A stretch of DNA of 64,000 bases from Ectobius pallidus (lineage: Eukaryota > Arthropoda > Insecta > Blattodea > Ectobiidae), in the NCBI GenBank assembly GCA_964059195.1, contig CAXKWD010000006.1:178744825-178808824 (forward strand), in the 5' to 3' direction. Numbering within the stretch: position 1 is the stretch's first letter; every line of letters begins with the position of its first letter. The position numbers and the translations under genes are program-made. This document shows positions 36,291 to 48,564 of the stretch, piece after piece. The notes beneath the pieces were generated by a model that was not told where the DNA came from, did no database searches, and was given only the letters and a program-made list of their open reading frames with translations.

Positions 36291-37960
36291 AATAACTTTG
36301 TCTAAATTATAGGCTAATACAATTTTTGGTGTTAGTATTATTGTTCATTATTATGTTTTATTAAGACGGCTAAAATCGTTTGTTTAAAACCTAAACAGGA
36401 CTTTCCATGAGAATAGAATCCTAAAAATCCTGGGCTTAATATTGAGTAATGTATAAGGTGATGCGCACAAGGAAGTGTTTGCAAGGTTTCTTCGTAAGCA
36501 GTCGCATGAAAGGTTTCCTCACTTGCTAATATTGAGTGAGAGTCGATGGCGCAGACAACTGCCTTCCTATTCATTCACAGAGGTAGGAATATAGTACAGT
36601 ATGAGAACGAGTTTCAAGTTGTATTAGACTTTTTGTTCCGTTAAGATTTTAGATTCATCAAACTGAGACAGGTGACTTGTACACCTTCAGATGTTTTGAC
36701 AAAAATAAAGAAATGCTCTTGACGTGAGGAATTTGCTGTAAATTTGTTCTGTTAATATTCTAGATATCCCACTTACTCTTTCACAAATGCTTATTAAACC
36801 CGTGGTCTAAAACTCAATAGTTTCTTAAATATGGCCCATTAACTCCATTTGGCACTTGGTTATGTCAGGTTACCTGATTTTATTAAGTGCTTTATTGGAT
36901 ATTCATGGAACTTTGTATACACGTTTATAACGTCCATGAGAAGAAGCCTACTTATTTTGGACCAAATCAGTTGACTGGTACTGGGGTAATGACTAATTAA
37001 AGGTGACATGCTTTTGAAATGGGAAATCATGACTGTACTACAAAGCCGTGAGGTTTTTTACTATAATGCATTCAGATAAATAAATAATCAGGTAAACTGA
37101 TATAACAAAGTGCCAGAATGCTTTTGTTTAATCAATTATGATATGCAGAAAAGAAGTTAATTTTTGTAATCGATCTCAGAGTTAAGCTCTGGGATTCCGG
37201 CACTTTGTTATGTCAGTTTACCTGATTTTTATTAATATTTCATTTATTATTAAATGAGATTTATAATGTTGCACCACACATATAAATAATTATACATAAT
37301 TTCCATATCTCGTATGCAGCTTATATATACCCAATCCCTGTTTTCAATGGTTAATTCATTTGATCAAAGAAGCTAGAGGGATGCAGATGTTTCAGTGTTC
37401 AGTCCTTGTGAATTTACATAAAACAAGTGAACATAGGTGCATTAAAGTGAAAGTGATAAAATGATGAGTTAGACATTTGTGATTGGTTGCCAATTCATGA
37501 GCTACATAGTCAGTGTATAAGGTCACTACCCATTTTCAACAGAAATGATAAGTTTGGTTGTGATCTTTCCATCGCATTTTGTTTGTATCTGATAGTTCTT
37601 AACAATCAAACAGCCAATCTTCATTTGAACATTTTAGAGCCATAAACTTGACATTCTCAGTTTCATGTGGTATTTGACCAGGGTAAAACTCGATGACTGA
37701 CGTAGCTAATGTCAAATTTATGTTGTTGTGGAATTAGGGTTCCTTGGAAGCATACAGAGATAAAAAATTGACTCTCAAATGAAACCATGTGACTCATTAG
37801 TGAAGGATGAACTTTCGTGCTAACAGAAATAATCCCGTTCCCAACAACCCTAAGAGGGATATTTAAATTATAATATTTTATTACACCAGGAAATCCATCT
37901 ATCATGAGTAACTAAAACGAGAAGTAACTCCCGTATTACATTCATTTGATCTTTCTGTAA
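36291..37960. other. Intergenic or intronic, repeat debris
   Basis: 36640-36790 matches 590-690; 36890-37010 matches the 6310 family; the ACCTGAT phrase recurs at 36870 and 37220. Two minus ORFs (36338-36574, 37663-37905) lack motifs. Confidence 0.45.
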
Positions 37961-37965
37961 TCTGT

Positions 37966-38250
37966 TAAGTGAGTCAGTAGCACGCCTGCCTTCCACCCCG
38001 ACGATCCTGGTTTGATTCCCGGCCAGGTTGGGGATTTTCCAATAGTGGATTGGGTGTTTGTCTTGTCTTTAGGTTTAATTGGCGCACCGCGGAAACATCC
38101 GCTTAGAATATTCCATTAAGGGATCACCAGGGGTCCCTTGCAACCCGATGGAACTACTACTAAAATTGAAGCACTCTCTGTGGTCTCCGCCCGCATGCTT
38201 ATTTTGAGTGCGTAGTAGTTGGACCGTGTTCCCATAATCCTGAAGGAGTT
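37966..38250 (+). repeat. tRNA-derived SINE, full-length
   Basis: Box A-like GTGAGTCAGTAGCACGCC (37969-37986) and box B GGTTTGATTCC (38009-38019) sit at tRNA spacing, with a tRNA-unrelated body ending near 38250. It lies about 40 bp before the splice acceptor of the signal-peptide exon, so it occupies the 3' end of that intron. Confidence 0.7.
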
Positions 38251-38289
38251 GTGTATTTCATTGTACTAAAATACTGTTTGATTTTCCAG

Positions 38290-39426
38290 TCTTGCTTGTC
38301 CTGCTCCTGATATCTGTGGTCGCTTCAGCGCCTCCATATCAGCTACGGGAAGAAGTTGAAGATGTTTCTGCAGAGTGGACAACTACCAGCGGCTGGTGGC
38401 AAGTGACAGACAGTACATATCTCCCTGCGGACACTATTGTGTTTGCTACTTCGAGCGAATCTAGCGAGACCGAGCTGGATCCCACAGTATTCCCTTTCAG
38501 TGTTGTGAGTGTACCTGCGAGTGAAGATACAAGCGAATTAAACATTTCTCTTGTAGAGAACAGTAGCTCTGCAGAGGATACAAACAATGGACCCTCACCA
38601 GTGGTTAGTGACGCTAGTGGCATTAAGGTTTCTGTAGACACTTTCATTTCTCACAGCCAAGGAGTAGATAAGCCTGTTGTGAATGTCCCACACCTGATCA
38701 CAAGAGACTTGAAAAACAGTTCCTTATCTTTACATAATACTTCGTCCAGTGTTGTAGATGTTGCTAGTCAATCATTGCCAGTTCCTCATTTCTTGCCAAT
38801 GAATGCAAGAGCCGGCAAAGCTGTAAATTATGTACATCAACCTCTTCACCCTTCGATCATCTCCACTCTCCCACCGTCATCGTTTCCACAAGGCTCTATG
38901 CTGGGACCAGATAAAACTATTGCTGAAAACTATGAAGGCAGAATAGTCTATACCAAACCGGATGTTGGAACAGACGCCATTTCTGAACACGAGGATCCTG
39001 GAGCCAGTTCCACTTTCGAAAAGGAAATGGGGGACAGTCCACATCATCCGCCAGAGAGTTCTACCTTCCCAGACCATCAACATATCAACAACAGCACCCG
39101 TGGTGGGCAGTCTGCGAGGGTAACACCTCCTTGGCTTTCAACCACAAAAGCTTTAAATACAACCTCTCAGAATGGAAAACTGCCCAACAATTTAACAATG
39201 GCCTCCGTGAACTTGAGCTCAACAACAACAGCTAGAGGAAAGACCGAACATGACCTAAACACCACAACTGCGGCAAGTGTTGATGATAACACAGTGGTAC
39301 CAACTGTTGTTCCCATTAGCAATGGCAGAGTTGCTGCTCCTGTGACACCAGCGTCGCATCACAGTCTTGACGCTGCATCCATTACTGGCATCTCTCTGGG
39401 AATACTGGTTTTTGCTGCCCTAGTTG
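38290..39426 (+). CDS. Membrane-protein exon: signal peptide, ectodomain, first half of TM span
   Basis: Branch-like TACTAAAA and acceptor TTTTCCAG precede it; donor G|GTAAGT follows. Enters and leaves with one base carried over. Reading past the donor continues 24 codons to a stop at 39497, so intron retention would give a tail-less form. Confidence 0.88.
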
Positions 39427-42400
39427 GTAAGTTGATCTTATTTCCCCTCGGACTCTGTTTCAATAACGATACAGAAAAGAGAGATGCAACAGATTAGAAA
39501 TTAAATTAGAGTCACATTTTCACATCTTTGGAATAATACTAAGTAACATTTCAAATTCATTAGTTTTCAGTGTCCTTTACATTTGTCGACTCGAGTCTAA
39601 ATCCTGCTGCACAAAGTTTGCTGCAGGATTCATAATGGCAGAATGTGATGAAAACCCTCTGTTGATGGGAATAATTTCAAGTCATCACAGTTTAGTATGC
39701 AGTAACAACAACCGTTCTTTTATCAGCTGATTGTGTTAATCTCGTCTTTCAGCTCTACAGCGCTTCACGCTGAACCCAAGCAGATTCAGTTGCGATTAAT
39801 ACAATACAATTAATTCCAACCAGTTTATAATAAATGATTTTTCAAATTGTTTATTACCATGTATTTTATAATTTTTTGCACCTCCCAGATAAAAATTCTG
39901 GCATTTATAAAGATACGAACATCTGGAATGCCATTGGAGGGAAATCAAACACTGGGTAGGTTGCTACAACTGGCAACATTGAAAATAATTGACATTTCTC
40001 AGTGTTATGTGAATGTACTGCCACAGACAAAGACTCTGTTTATTGTAATATCAGTTTGCTAACGTCACTGTGCTCATGTGATGCATTATTTCTGCCTATA
40101 CAGCCGAGGTTTTAAATAACCATTGCCATGGGTGGCCTTGATCTCAAGCCTTGTATCGTGGCTGTGTCGCAGCTTACCTACAATAATTACTAAACCTCGT
40201 GCGGAAATGAAATCATATGTACAGTCATGGGTTGACTCTTGTTCATATGATCAGTATTGCTCACTACGACTGTAGCCACTTTGCTGCTGATATAGGTCAG
40301 TGGTTTTAATGCTTTCCAACGATATTCTTATTCCATTCTACATACGAGAGCTATTTTTTCTTCAACTTCCGTTGGGGCATAAAATGAAAACCACAGTGAA
40401 AATCAAAGCTATTTTATTTGGAACATTTAGGCACACCTTCTAGCTACTTCTCTACATAATCTCGCTCCAATTGAGACAATTGGTACCAACTTTACTATAC
40501 CCTCTTCACAGAAGCTGCTGCCAGCATATGAGAAAGATCTTCATGGCATTTTGAAGTGTTTTGAAATTCTTCGTTGGTGTGGAAGCCGGATCTTGGGTTT
40601 GTTCAGGAAATTTGTGTGCATCCATTGTTTGAATTGTTCTTTTGATTCTGGATTGTCGTAACGAATCCACTTTTCATCCCCTGTCACAATGGATTTAAAA
40701 AACTCGTTCCCATGCCAAATGACTTTCACCTTTTCCGGCAGCTGAAGATAGATCTGGGAAGACAACGCTTGCACACGAAGGAAGAACTTCAAAACACTTC
40801 AAAATGCCATGAAGACCCTTCTCAATATGCTGGTGGCAGCTTTCATGGAAAGTCGTTACCACGCTATGACAAATGACTCAATCAGAGCAAAACCATGTAG
40901 AGAGGTAGCTAGAAGGTGTACCTAAATGTTCCAAATAAAAACAGTTTTGATTTTCACTGTGGTTTTTAATTTATGCCCCATCAGAGGTTGAAGAAAAATA
41001 GCTCTCGTACAACTTAACAGATGTAGCGATGCTCTGATTGTGTTTCAGGTGCTGTGAGCTTTGTGTTGTACCGACGTCGCTTCTTGAACAAGCCACAAAC
41101 ACTGAACGACAAATGCAGTAATCCTGACTCTAGTGGTTACATTGACGACAGCACTCTGCGGGTGAGTCTGCAACGTGATTTTTTTTTTTTAATTCAGAAG
41201 GTAGTGTTTTATTTTTTATCTGTTAGAGACACTGCAGATATTTGATGTTACACTTTTATCTCGCTTAGATTATCATGTGCACTTATGAAACTGAATGAAA
41301 GAAGTTTCCTGCTCCGCAAGTGTTGTGTAGTGATTCCAATAATAGCTTGATAACTTGCAGGGTGGGAGGAGCGGAGCCGTAAGGGACATGAAGTACAAGG
41401 TACAGTGAGCAATGTTATCTCCTATTGTAATGTAGTCCCAACACCAGGCTTGTGGCTTGTAATATCTTGCTCCTGTTTTTTCGTATTCCATCTCCAACAG
41501 GTCAAATTTATAAAAGTACTACAGTGAGTCCCACGCAAGAGTTGGCCAATGACTCAGGTTTCTGTGTTGCGGCGGCCACAGCTCCAACTCCCGAGCGAAC
41601 AGGTGAAATATCTGCGCAAATAAAGCCGCGATCGGTGTAACGATTCAGCTTCTCACATTTACAGTTGGACCTCATCACAAGAGATGTTGGAAATGTTCTC
41701 CTCTTGCATCCACACAATACTGGCACCTTGTTAGGAAATTTTCTTTCACACGCATAAGTTCAGCTTCCAATTGTGATATTGTCTTTAAGTTCTTCTAACA
41801 GTATGTGACTATTATTTATGGGGAAGCTTGAAAAATGAAATGTAGCCCTATAGGTCAATTTCCCATACATTAGAAGAACTTAAGATAATATCACAAGAGA
41901 AATTAATTTTATCTCTGATACTGAACTTACGCGCGTGAAAGAAAATTTCCTAAAAAGGAGCTAGTATTGTGTGGATGCAAGAGGAGAACATTTCCAACAT
42001 CTCTTGTGATGAGGTCCAACTGTAAATGTGAGAAGCTGAATCGTTACACCGATTGTGGCTTTATTTGCGTAGATATTTCACCCTATCGCTCTGGAGTTGG
42101 AGCTGTGCCTGCCGCGATGCAGAAACCTGCGTCGTTGGCCAACTCTTGCGTGGGACTCACTGTAGTATTGTTAATGAAAACACAGATATGATATGACAAA
42201 TTTGCTAGAATTTACATCCTATTAAAATACTAAGCTCGGCATAGCATTTAAATACTGGGGAAGGGGAAATCTTAAAGAGGCTTCTCGGTCTGGCTTAAGG
42301 GGTTAAAATCGAACACATAGGCGTAGAGGGACCGAGATTTGTTGCTTTTCCTCTTTGCTAATGTGATTGATTTTGGTTCTGAGCATTAATGACAGGGATT

Positions 42401-42526
42401 CTTGTGATTTCCCAGGAAAACTCTGAAGAGATGTACAGTTTGGACAACGACTCGTTCCTCAACAGCTTGGAGGCGATGACCATCCAGAACTACTGGACAG
42501 ACAGCGTGAAACACACCAAGCTGTAA
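38290..42526 (+). CDS. Mucin-like type I membrane protein (3 exons, 5' incomplete)
   Basis: Exons 38290-39426, 41049-41161 and 42416-42526 join in phase (phase 1, then phase 0) through GTAAGT/TTTCAG and GTGAGT/TCCCAG borders to TAA at 42524. The first exon opens in a hydrophobic signal sequence (LLVLLLISVVASA), so the ATG is in an upstream exon. A Ser/Thr-rich ectodomain of about 350 residues follows, with about ten N-glycosylation sequons and no cysteines of note. One membrane span (ISLGILVFAALVGAVSFVLY) crosses exons 1 and 2, followed by RRR as stop-transfer. The tail of about 65 residues is acidic and Tyr/Ser/Asn-rich (GYIDDSTLR, MYSLDNDSF, AMTIQNYWTD). The design suggests a cell-surface glycoprotein with a signalling or adaptor-binding tail. 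I do not recognise the family and give no symbol. Confidence 0.85.
40345..41007. mobile_element. Fold-back mariner derivative in an intron
   Basis: 663 bp between TA dinucleotides (40343-40344, 41008-41009). Left arm 40345-40575 and right arm 40781-41007 are inverted copies along their whole length, starting CGAGAGCTATTTTT. The 205-bp loop and adjacent arm encode, on the minus strand, a mariner transposase piece with the diagnostic TGDEKWIRYDNP. It is therefore a mariner rebuilt as a near-complete palindrome. It ends 41 bp before the exon at 41049. Confidence 0.88.
40541..40792 (-). pseudogene. Mariner transposase fragment
   Basis: 83 codons with FFKSIVTGDEKWIRYDNP, the block preceding and including the second catalytic Asp region of mariner (DD34D) transposases. 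It then runs ESKEQFKQW before decaying. The N-terminal DNA-binding domain and the third acidic residue are missing. Not functional. Confidence 0.85.
41049..41161 (+). CDS. Membrane-protein exon: rest of TM span, juxtamembrane tail
   Basis: 113 nt between TGTTTCAG and GTGAGT. It encodes AVSFVLYRRRF, then a polar tail to GYIDDSTLR; leaves in phase 0. Confidence 0.88.
41519..42165. mobile_element. Fold-back Tc1/mariner-type MITE in the last intron
   Basis: 647 bp between TA dinucleotides (41517-41518, 42166-42167). Ends are CTACAGTGAGTCCC and its exact inverse. The arms, about 41519-41807 and 41867-42165, remain complementary almost to the centre, leaving a loop of about 60 bp. The CACAGTG/TACAGTG-like terminus with TA duplication points to the Tc1/mariner superfamily. 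Unrelated in sequence to the fold-back at 40345, and no transposase coding is left. Confidence 0.85.
42416..42526 (+). CDS. Membrane-protein terminal coding exon
   Basis: Acceptor ATTTCCCAG, then 36 codons from ENSEEMYSLDND to KHTKL and TAA. Markedly higher GC and codon regularity than the surrounding intron. Confidence 0.88.
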   Translation, partial: ENSEEMYSLDNDSFLNSLEAMTIQNYWTDSVKHTKL

Positions 42527-43400
42527 GGGGGCTGTAACATATGACAGTGCAAACGCCAGGCACTTTCGCACTTCCACTTCTTGACTAAAGCCGGAATTAG
42601 TTCACCATTATGCAGTTGTTTATAATCACATAACAAACATTTAAACGCTGATTTCACAGAATGCACTGACCATTAATGGTGTTTGTACATGATTCACCGA
42701 ACTTACGTTTACCGTATTTTTAACACTGCGGTACAGATTAAAATAATATCTTCTAGCTGTAAACAATCCGTGACCGAATGCGTTAATGCTGGCAAATGAA
42801 TAAGTGTAGGCTACTCACATTTAATAAACACACGAGCATGTTAACATATTTTACAATTTATCTTTTCATATTTAATATTCAGAACTTATATAAAACTAGT
42901 TGAGGTATTTTAACATTAATTTCATCTTCAAGTTGGCCATAATCGCTACCGAATATCACTTGTATCGTCATTATGAATTGTTCCATGGGGCTTTGGATGA
43001 AAACATTCTGTTTGAATTAAAGATTTTAGCCAAAACACTTACTATAACTAAAGTTATTCATACATATTGACCAATATTTGCTTTGAATATATATGTTATG
43101 CATTTAACAGGAGGTTAGACGTAGCGATGTCAACTCAATACCTGTGATAAAGTATTCAGTGCCACAAGGAACACATGAGAAATATTAAATATTGGTCTAC
43201 AAGTCATGATTTCAATAGGGAAGCAAAATTCCTGAAGGTGTTCAGAAACCACTTGACTTAACTGTTTGGGAAAAAGTGTACATAGAAAAAAACAAAGATA
43301 TTTTGACATCCCTAAGAACGCATCCCATAATATGTAATATGTTTCGATGGACAGAATAAAATCAGATCATTTTCAAATTCATACAAACACGTCAGTAATG
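42527..43400 (+). promoter_or_regulatory. Probable 3' UTR with polyadenylation signals
   Basis: AATAAA occurs at 42823-42828 and 43355-43360, and ATTAAA at 43016-43021. Which is used cannot be told from sequence. Confidence 0.4.
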
Positions 43401-45040
43401 CAAGTGTCCATTGCACTTGATTCCCCCCTCATGGTTCTAGTTTTGGCCTGTAGGTGTCTGAGCACCCTAACCAGATGTGGAGGGGAGAATGCACGTACAC
43501 GAGTGTATATTTTAACACATTTGGATTCAGGTTTCAGCTGAAGATGGACACAAGGGTGCTTTTGAAACATGTGGACTTGGTGTTTGCACTGTGCAATGTA
43601 ACCATATCTCGTGTAAGTTGTATTACAAGAAGGAAGGCTGAATTGTATAAAACATAACTTGTGATACGTCTTTCCATTACTTTGTAGTTTAAGAGATCAA
43701 ACATATTTTTATTTAAACTTATAGATGTATATTGTATATAGTTTTTATTTTCTCTTTACCTGTATATGTGATTGTTGCAGTATTTCTGTGTCTCAACCCT
43801 TCAAGCCAGAATTTAAGTTCTGTTGCAACCACTGCAAGTAAAGCACGGACATAGACGGCGCTTCAAAATTTCTTGCCGTTTATAGCTAGGCACATTAAAA
43901 CGAATTTCCAATATAAAAAGAGCAAACTGTTGCACACGCTTGTGCCGAACCAGGTAATAACGCACGACTATGATAGACTGCTAAAAGTGGACACAAAATT
44001 AACCTAAAATTGCCCTATAAACAGCTGTGAAATCACTATCTCCTTGCGCTGTAAGATGGCATTGAGTCACGTGGATAATATTCAGTGCTGGAAACCTAAT
44101 GGTAAAAACGTAGTCTCAATGGCTCAGTCGCTCATCGAGGATTTCTATCAATACAGAAAGTTAATATCAGCTCTTGTTTTTCTACATTGAAGACTTTGCC
44201 CTGAACACCCACCGGGAGCTTTTGTAACAGACATGTTGTTCCTTCCTGTTTTTCTTGTTGGGGGCCATAACCATAATCTGAATGTGTAAATAAAACCATT
44301 GGCAGCAATGGATAAGCCTGTGCAGGAAGAACCAATTAGATGGAAGAGTCTTGATGACCGTGTAACAGGTTGGAACACCTCGTACTCTCGACTGTTATCT
44401 GATACCGGTATGTTGTGAGGTTTAACAACATCATGTGTAACTACGATACGATCGTTTTTCGGTTCTATTATTTGCCAGCGTTAAAATGTGTACAGCACTG
44501 AAAGAACTAACAGAAAATTGATTGTTTTATTTTGCATATTGTTTGCGAAAGTTCTATATGTAGACTCTTCCCGAGTAGGGTCTCTGGTTGCCATATTTAC
44601 CTTGCAAGAACGTACGTGAGTTCTTGGCTTGAAGGGTTAATTATATCAAACTTGAAGTTGGCGCTATTACTGACATAATACTTTGTTCAGACTCCAGTGG
44701 CCTCGTGAACCAGTTTCGATATGAGGAGGAAACAAAATGGTAGCCACTTATGCAATAATACTTCAAATGTTATGTCATTAAGTTGTCGCACGTAGCAGAG
44801 GCCACTGAACTATTGTCCAAGTTGTGGAATTTCACTGCATTCTGTCCGATAGCAGTTTGGCGGTGGTAATGCAGGCCCGAAGAAACACCACAACAATCGT
44901 CCAGTTCAAACTGTGATAGGGCTAGAACGCAGGTTTTGAGACATCTTGAGTTTAAAGTTTAAACTGGCGTGGCTCTGAGCAATTCAACAAATTGGAACAA
45001 GTCCGTACATTTCAGAATGTAGTAAAATTCTTTCTTATGA
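43401..45040. other. Intergenic, nothing recognised
   Basis: Overlapping 63-76 codon ORFs on both strands without motifs. Confidence 0.4.
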
Positions 45041-45042
45041 TC

Positions 45043-45700
45043 AGGGCCCAGATTCTGATAACCTAAAATTGTTTGAAAAATGACCTATAAAATGACCCTA
45101 AATTTTAAAGAAAAATGACTTAATAATTATAAAAAATGACCTAAAATCTTATATTTTATTTACAAAAATTATTATTGTACACACAAAGTTATATACCAGT
45201 TTGTACATAATTGCAAAAACTGTAAATAAATGTAATGTTGTGAATGTTCTTTTCTCACGGAAATTTATACTGGCACTGAAGCACTGGCGAGTTAAAATGG
45301 TCTACCGGATGATATTGTTGTTTATTGAGGGTAAACAGTAGTTTGCACTCTCAAATCCAAGCAGGTGCCAAGTCAATCTAATAACAATAGTAATGTAATA
45401 CAAAATTTTGGCGTTTCTTTGATTGTCATTTCTGACTGAGACATGACAACACTTAACGCCGAATTTTTTCTTCTTGCATTAAACAAACCACACTTCAAAG
45501 ACAACACCGCTAGCGATGAAAAAAGAAGTTAATACACTCAGTGTAAATACATGAAAATGATTAAATAAGGAAGCAAATGACACGAAAGTGACAAAATAAT
45601 GACATAAAATTGAAATAAATGCCCTAAAAATATAAAATTGCATAAAATGACAAAAAATGACCTATTAAAAATGTATTTCTATAATCTAGAGGCCATGATT
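45043..45700. repeat. AT-rich repeat built from 'AAAATGACC(T)' phrases
   Basis: Recurring AAAAATGACCTA and AAATGACC phrases at both ends recall the interior of the MITEs at 2179 and 4634. The ends (CAGGGCCCAGATTCTGATA, and TCTAGAGGCCATGATT inverted) are only weakly complementary, so the boundaries are uncertain. Confidence 0.4.
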
Positions 45701-47479
45701 AGGATTTATCTACAAGTTGGCATTGTCTATGTAGCATCAATAAAAAGATGAATGTCATCAAAATCCGGGCCCTTCTTATGATTATTTCTAAACCGGTTTG
45801 TTTGGGTTTTACTGTCTTTCATTGTAGAAAGAGCTTCAGTGAGATGAATGTCTACAAAATGAAAAATGTTGAACTGGATGATTGGAAACATTTTCCATGT
45901 CTGAGTGTTAGTATTAGTTAAGTGTATCTTGTCGGGCAGCTTACTGGCAAGGTCCTGCAAACTGGGAATAAGGGCTTAAAAATTAAAACTGTTATATTGG
46001 CCTCAAATGTAACAAACTTTCTTAAAAATCATCATAAAACATGTTAATACGAATGTAGTATCTCTTCTATGAAACAAAAATTATACATGTCAGTAAATTA
46101 CAACAAAATAGTTATTAGATGCTCATTTGTTTCTGACAATCAGGGTTGCAACCATTTTTATTTTTCCTGTCGTGGCTGCCGAGATTGCAGGACTCCTGTA
46201 TTGTAATTCAGAGGGTTGTCTGGGGGTCAGAAGGTGTATTAAACTTATTTGAAATTGCACATCTGTGAGTGAATATTTATTTCTTGATGAATATCATGAT
46301 AATGATGAATGGGAGGTCGCATGAAGGAGACCATTCCATAACATGCTTATTACTTGCAACATAACAGTATCATAATGGTATTAATTTCAAAACTGATTTT
46401 CATTATAACATTGGTGTGGTATCGATTATGATTGAACACGGAACTATCTTGAAACTTTGAGGGTAGCAACCGAAAACAACCTGTATTTAAAATAAAATTA
46501 ATTATCTTTGTGTTACGCTAAAATGAATTCATTTTGGGTTGTCAAAATCAGCTGGTTTTAAGAAAACCAAAAAGAGGCCACGAGCTTCTATCTGTTGCAG
46601 TAGGCAAAAACTGTGAGAACAGCTGATTGTTTAAGTGAGTCTAAAATCTCAAAACTTAAACATTTAATTATAGTCTAAAAAAAACAGTTTGTCAAGGAGA
46701 GAGTGAGGAACGGTGCATGTTGTACATGTATGTGACATGTAATAAAAATGCTGAATGTATTACAACACAGGATTCTCTCTAGACCCTCCCATACACACTA
46801 CACGGTTGACCTCCAAATATTATTTTTTTAGAAGCTGAGAAACTGTTAGACGGGTGAAAGCTATGTTGTACAGAAACTGTATTGTTTTATCCTAATGTCC
46901 ATTGGAAAGGAGGTTTTATGAAACCTTAGCCATGATGACATAACGTGAGTGCATTGTTGAAATCTACGAGGCGCATCCTTAAAGCAAGTTTCCCTGGGGC
47001 CGTTTACAGAAACAAACGTGTATATCTCTTAAACAATCAACCTGGCATTTAATCTTCACACGGTTTGACTTAGCTATTTGCTCAACGTAAACTAAAGGCT
47101 AGTTTACATGATGACACTAGGTTTCGCAACCAATTTCATGAAAGTGATTTCGTGAAACTAGTTACACACATTTTCTTTCCAACATTTATTTCATGTTATT
47201 TCTGAAGGTGAAGTTGTTAAAATCCCATATAAATGTTTGAAACACGTATGAATACAGGCATTTCACAATTTCCTCACTTCCCCATTTCATTTTACGAAAT
47301 GCGAACAAGCTAAATAAGCGTATAATCTCAAAATTACTATTACAGTTTCGTGATAAGTTGGAATCAGCCAAAACTGTGTAGTGTCTTAACGCATTGTCGC
47401 ATTCAAGTAAAAAACAGTTACGAAGCCTAATTTTGTCGTGTAAACTAGCCTTAAAAAAATCTGATGTGAAACTCACATG
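45701..47479. other. Intergenic, nothing recognised
   Basis: Minus ORFs at 45727-45960 and 47186-47494 lack motifs. Confidence 0.4.
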
Positions 47480-47820
47480 TCTTCCTCTGCCCAAATAAAA
47501 GTTAGCCTCTTAATATAATGTATGACATTCTCTTCATGTAAATTGGTTGTAAAAATTACCATACCGTATCGCATCCCCGAAGGATACACAACCTAAATAA
47601 AATCTACTTAATGCACTCCTCGTAACTTTCTATACCCTAAGCATGGGCAATACATTTTTCCCACTTCACATTCTGATATAGAACAAGAGGCCGTATTGCA
47701 GAGAGAACATATTCAGAGTGGGTGGCTTATAACTACCCTTCAGATAATTTTTTGAAAAAATGTTTCAAGTAAAAGCTTTAACTCTTGGTATAAGCAACCC
47801 TATCACGAAATAGCTCACCA
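47480..47820 (+). repeat. Dispersed repeat with 'CCCCGAAGGAT' motif, interrupted copy
   Basis: Collinear with 28180-28560 up to GGTATAAGCAACCC. The family sequence resumes at about 48085-48210 (CATGTGCAAAATTTAAAGAAA...TAAAGTCCCCTTAAAAG), so the stretch between is inserted material. Confidence 0.68.
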
Positions 47821-48084
47821 CACTAGTGAAATAAGGTACTCTCTAGTAGGAGGCCTCTGCCCTTCATGGGACGTAACAGGCTGTTGTTGTTATTATTTTT
47901 TTTTTTTTTTTTTTTTTATTGACATATAGGTAGGCTCAGCTTATGCCCGTGACATATTGGGCAGACTCAGCCTAAGCAAGGAGTCCCCCTCTTAACTATA
48001 AGATTGCCAACATCTACAAATATTTACAACAATATGAATTGCAGAACACATACAATAAATGATGTTATTATTATTATTATAATA
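47821..48084. mobile_element. LINE 3' end and other material inserted into the repeat
   Basis: 47840-47900 reads GGAGGCCTCTGCCC...CATGGGACGTAACAGGC, then GTTGTTGTTATTATT. This resembles the 3' tail phrase of insect non-LTR retrotransposons that end in a trinucleotide run. A T-run (47898-47919) and a second G/C-richer block (TAGGCTCAGCTTATGCC) follow. Confidence 0.5.
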
Positions 48085-48564
48085 CAAGGGACCCATGTGC
48101 AAAATTTAAAGAAAGTCGTTAGAGCCGTTTGTGAGCAAATAGTGAAAAACAAAAAATTCTTCATGTAAAGTCCCCTTAAAAGTAAGAGAAAGACGTCACA
48201 TCCCCAGGAGGCTCGTGTATAGGCACCCCCTATTTCCACTTGATGTGTTGAACAAGAGACATCTAGGTGACAATGGTGGAACTACTAGCACCCTATCTAG
48301 TGGGAGGAGCTTAAGGGAGCGACCTGTTCTTGGTTTTTCCCAAAACCATACAACGTATTCTTCATCTCTACGAAGAAAGGTAAAATGCCAGATGAGAATA
48401 AAGAAACTTGCCACCTGCATCATGTTGAAAGTCAGGAGTTAACTTTGTCAACTTCCTTTATTTGTATTCTTTATCACCCAGTCTCAAAGTCTTGCCTGTT
48501 CTTTAATGGAAGCCAGACATGACAATATACAGACCTGCGGTGAACATTACATGGTGGTGGTGTG

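Noticed and set aside
38339..39083. Minus-strand ORFs across the ectodomain exon
   Set aside because: Shadows of the well-supported plus-strand exon.
44132..44378. Overlapping minus ORFs of 67 and 76 codons
   Set aside because: Two frames are open at once with no motif; probably chance.
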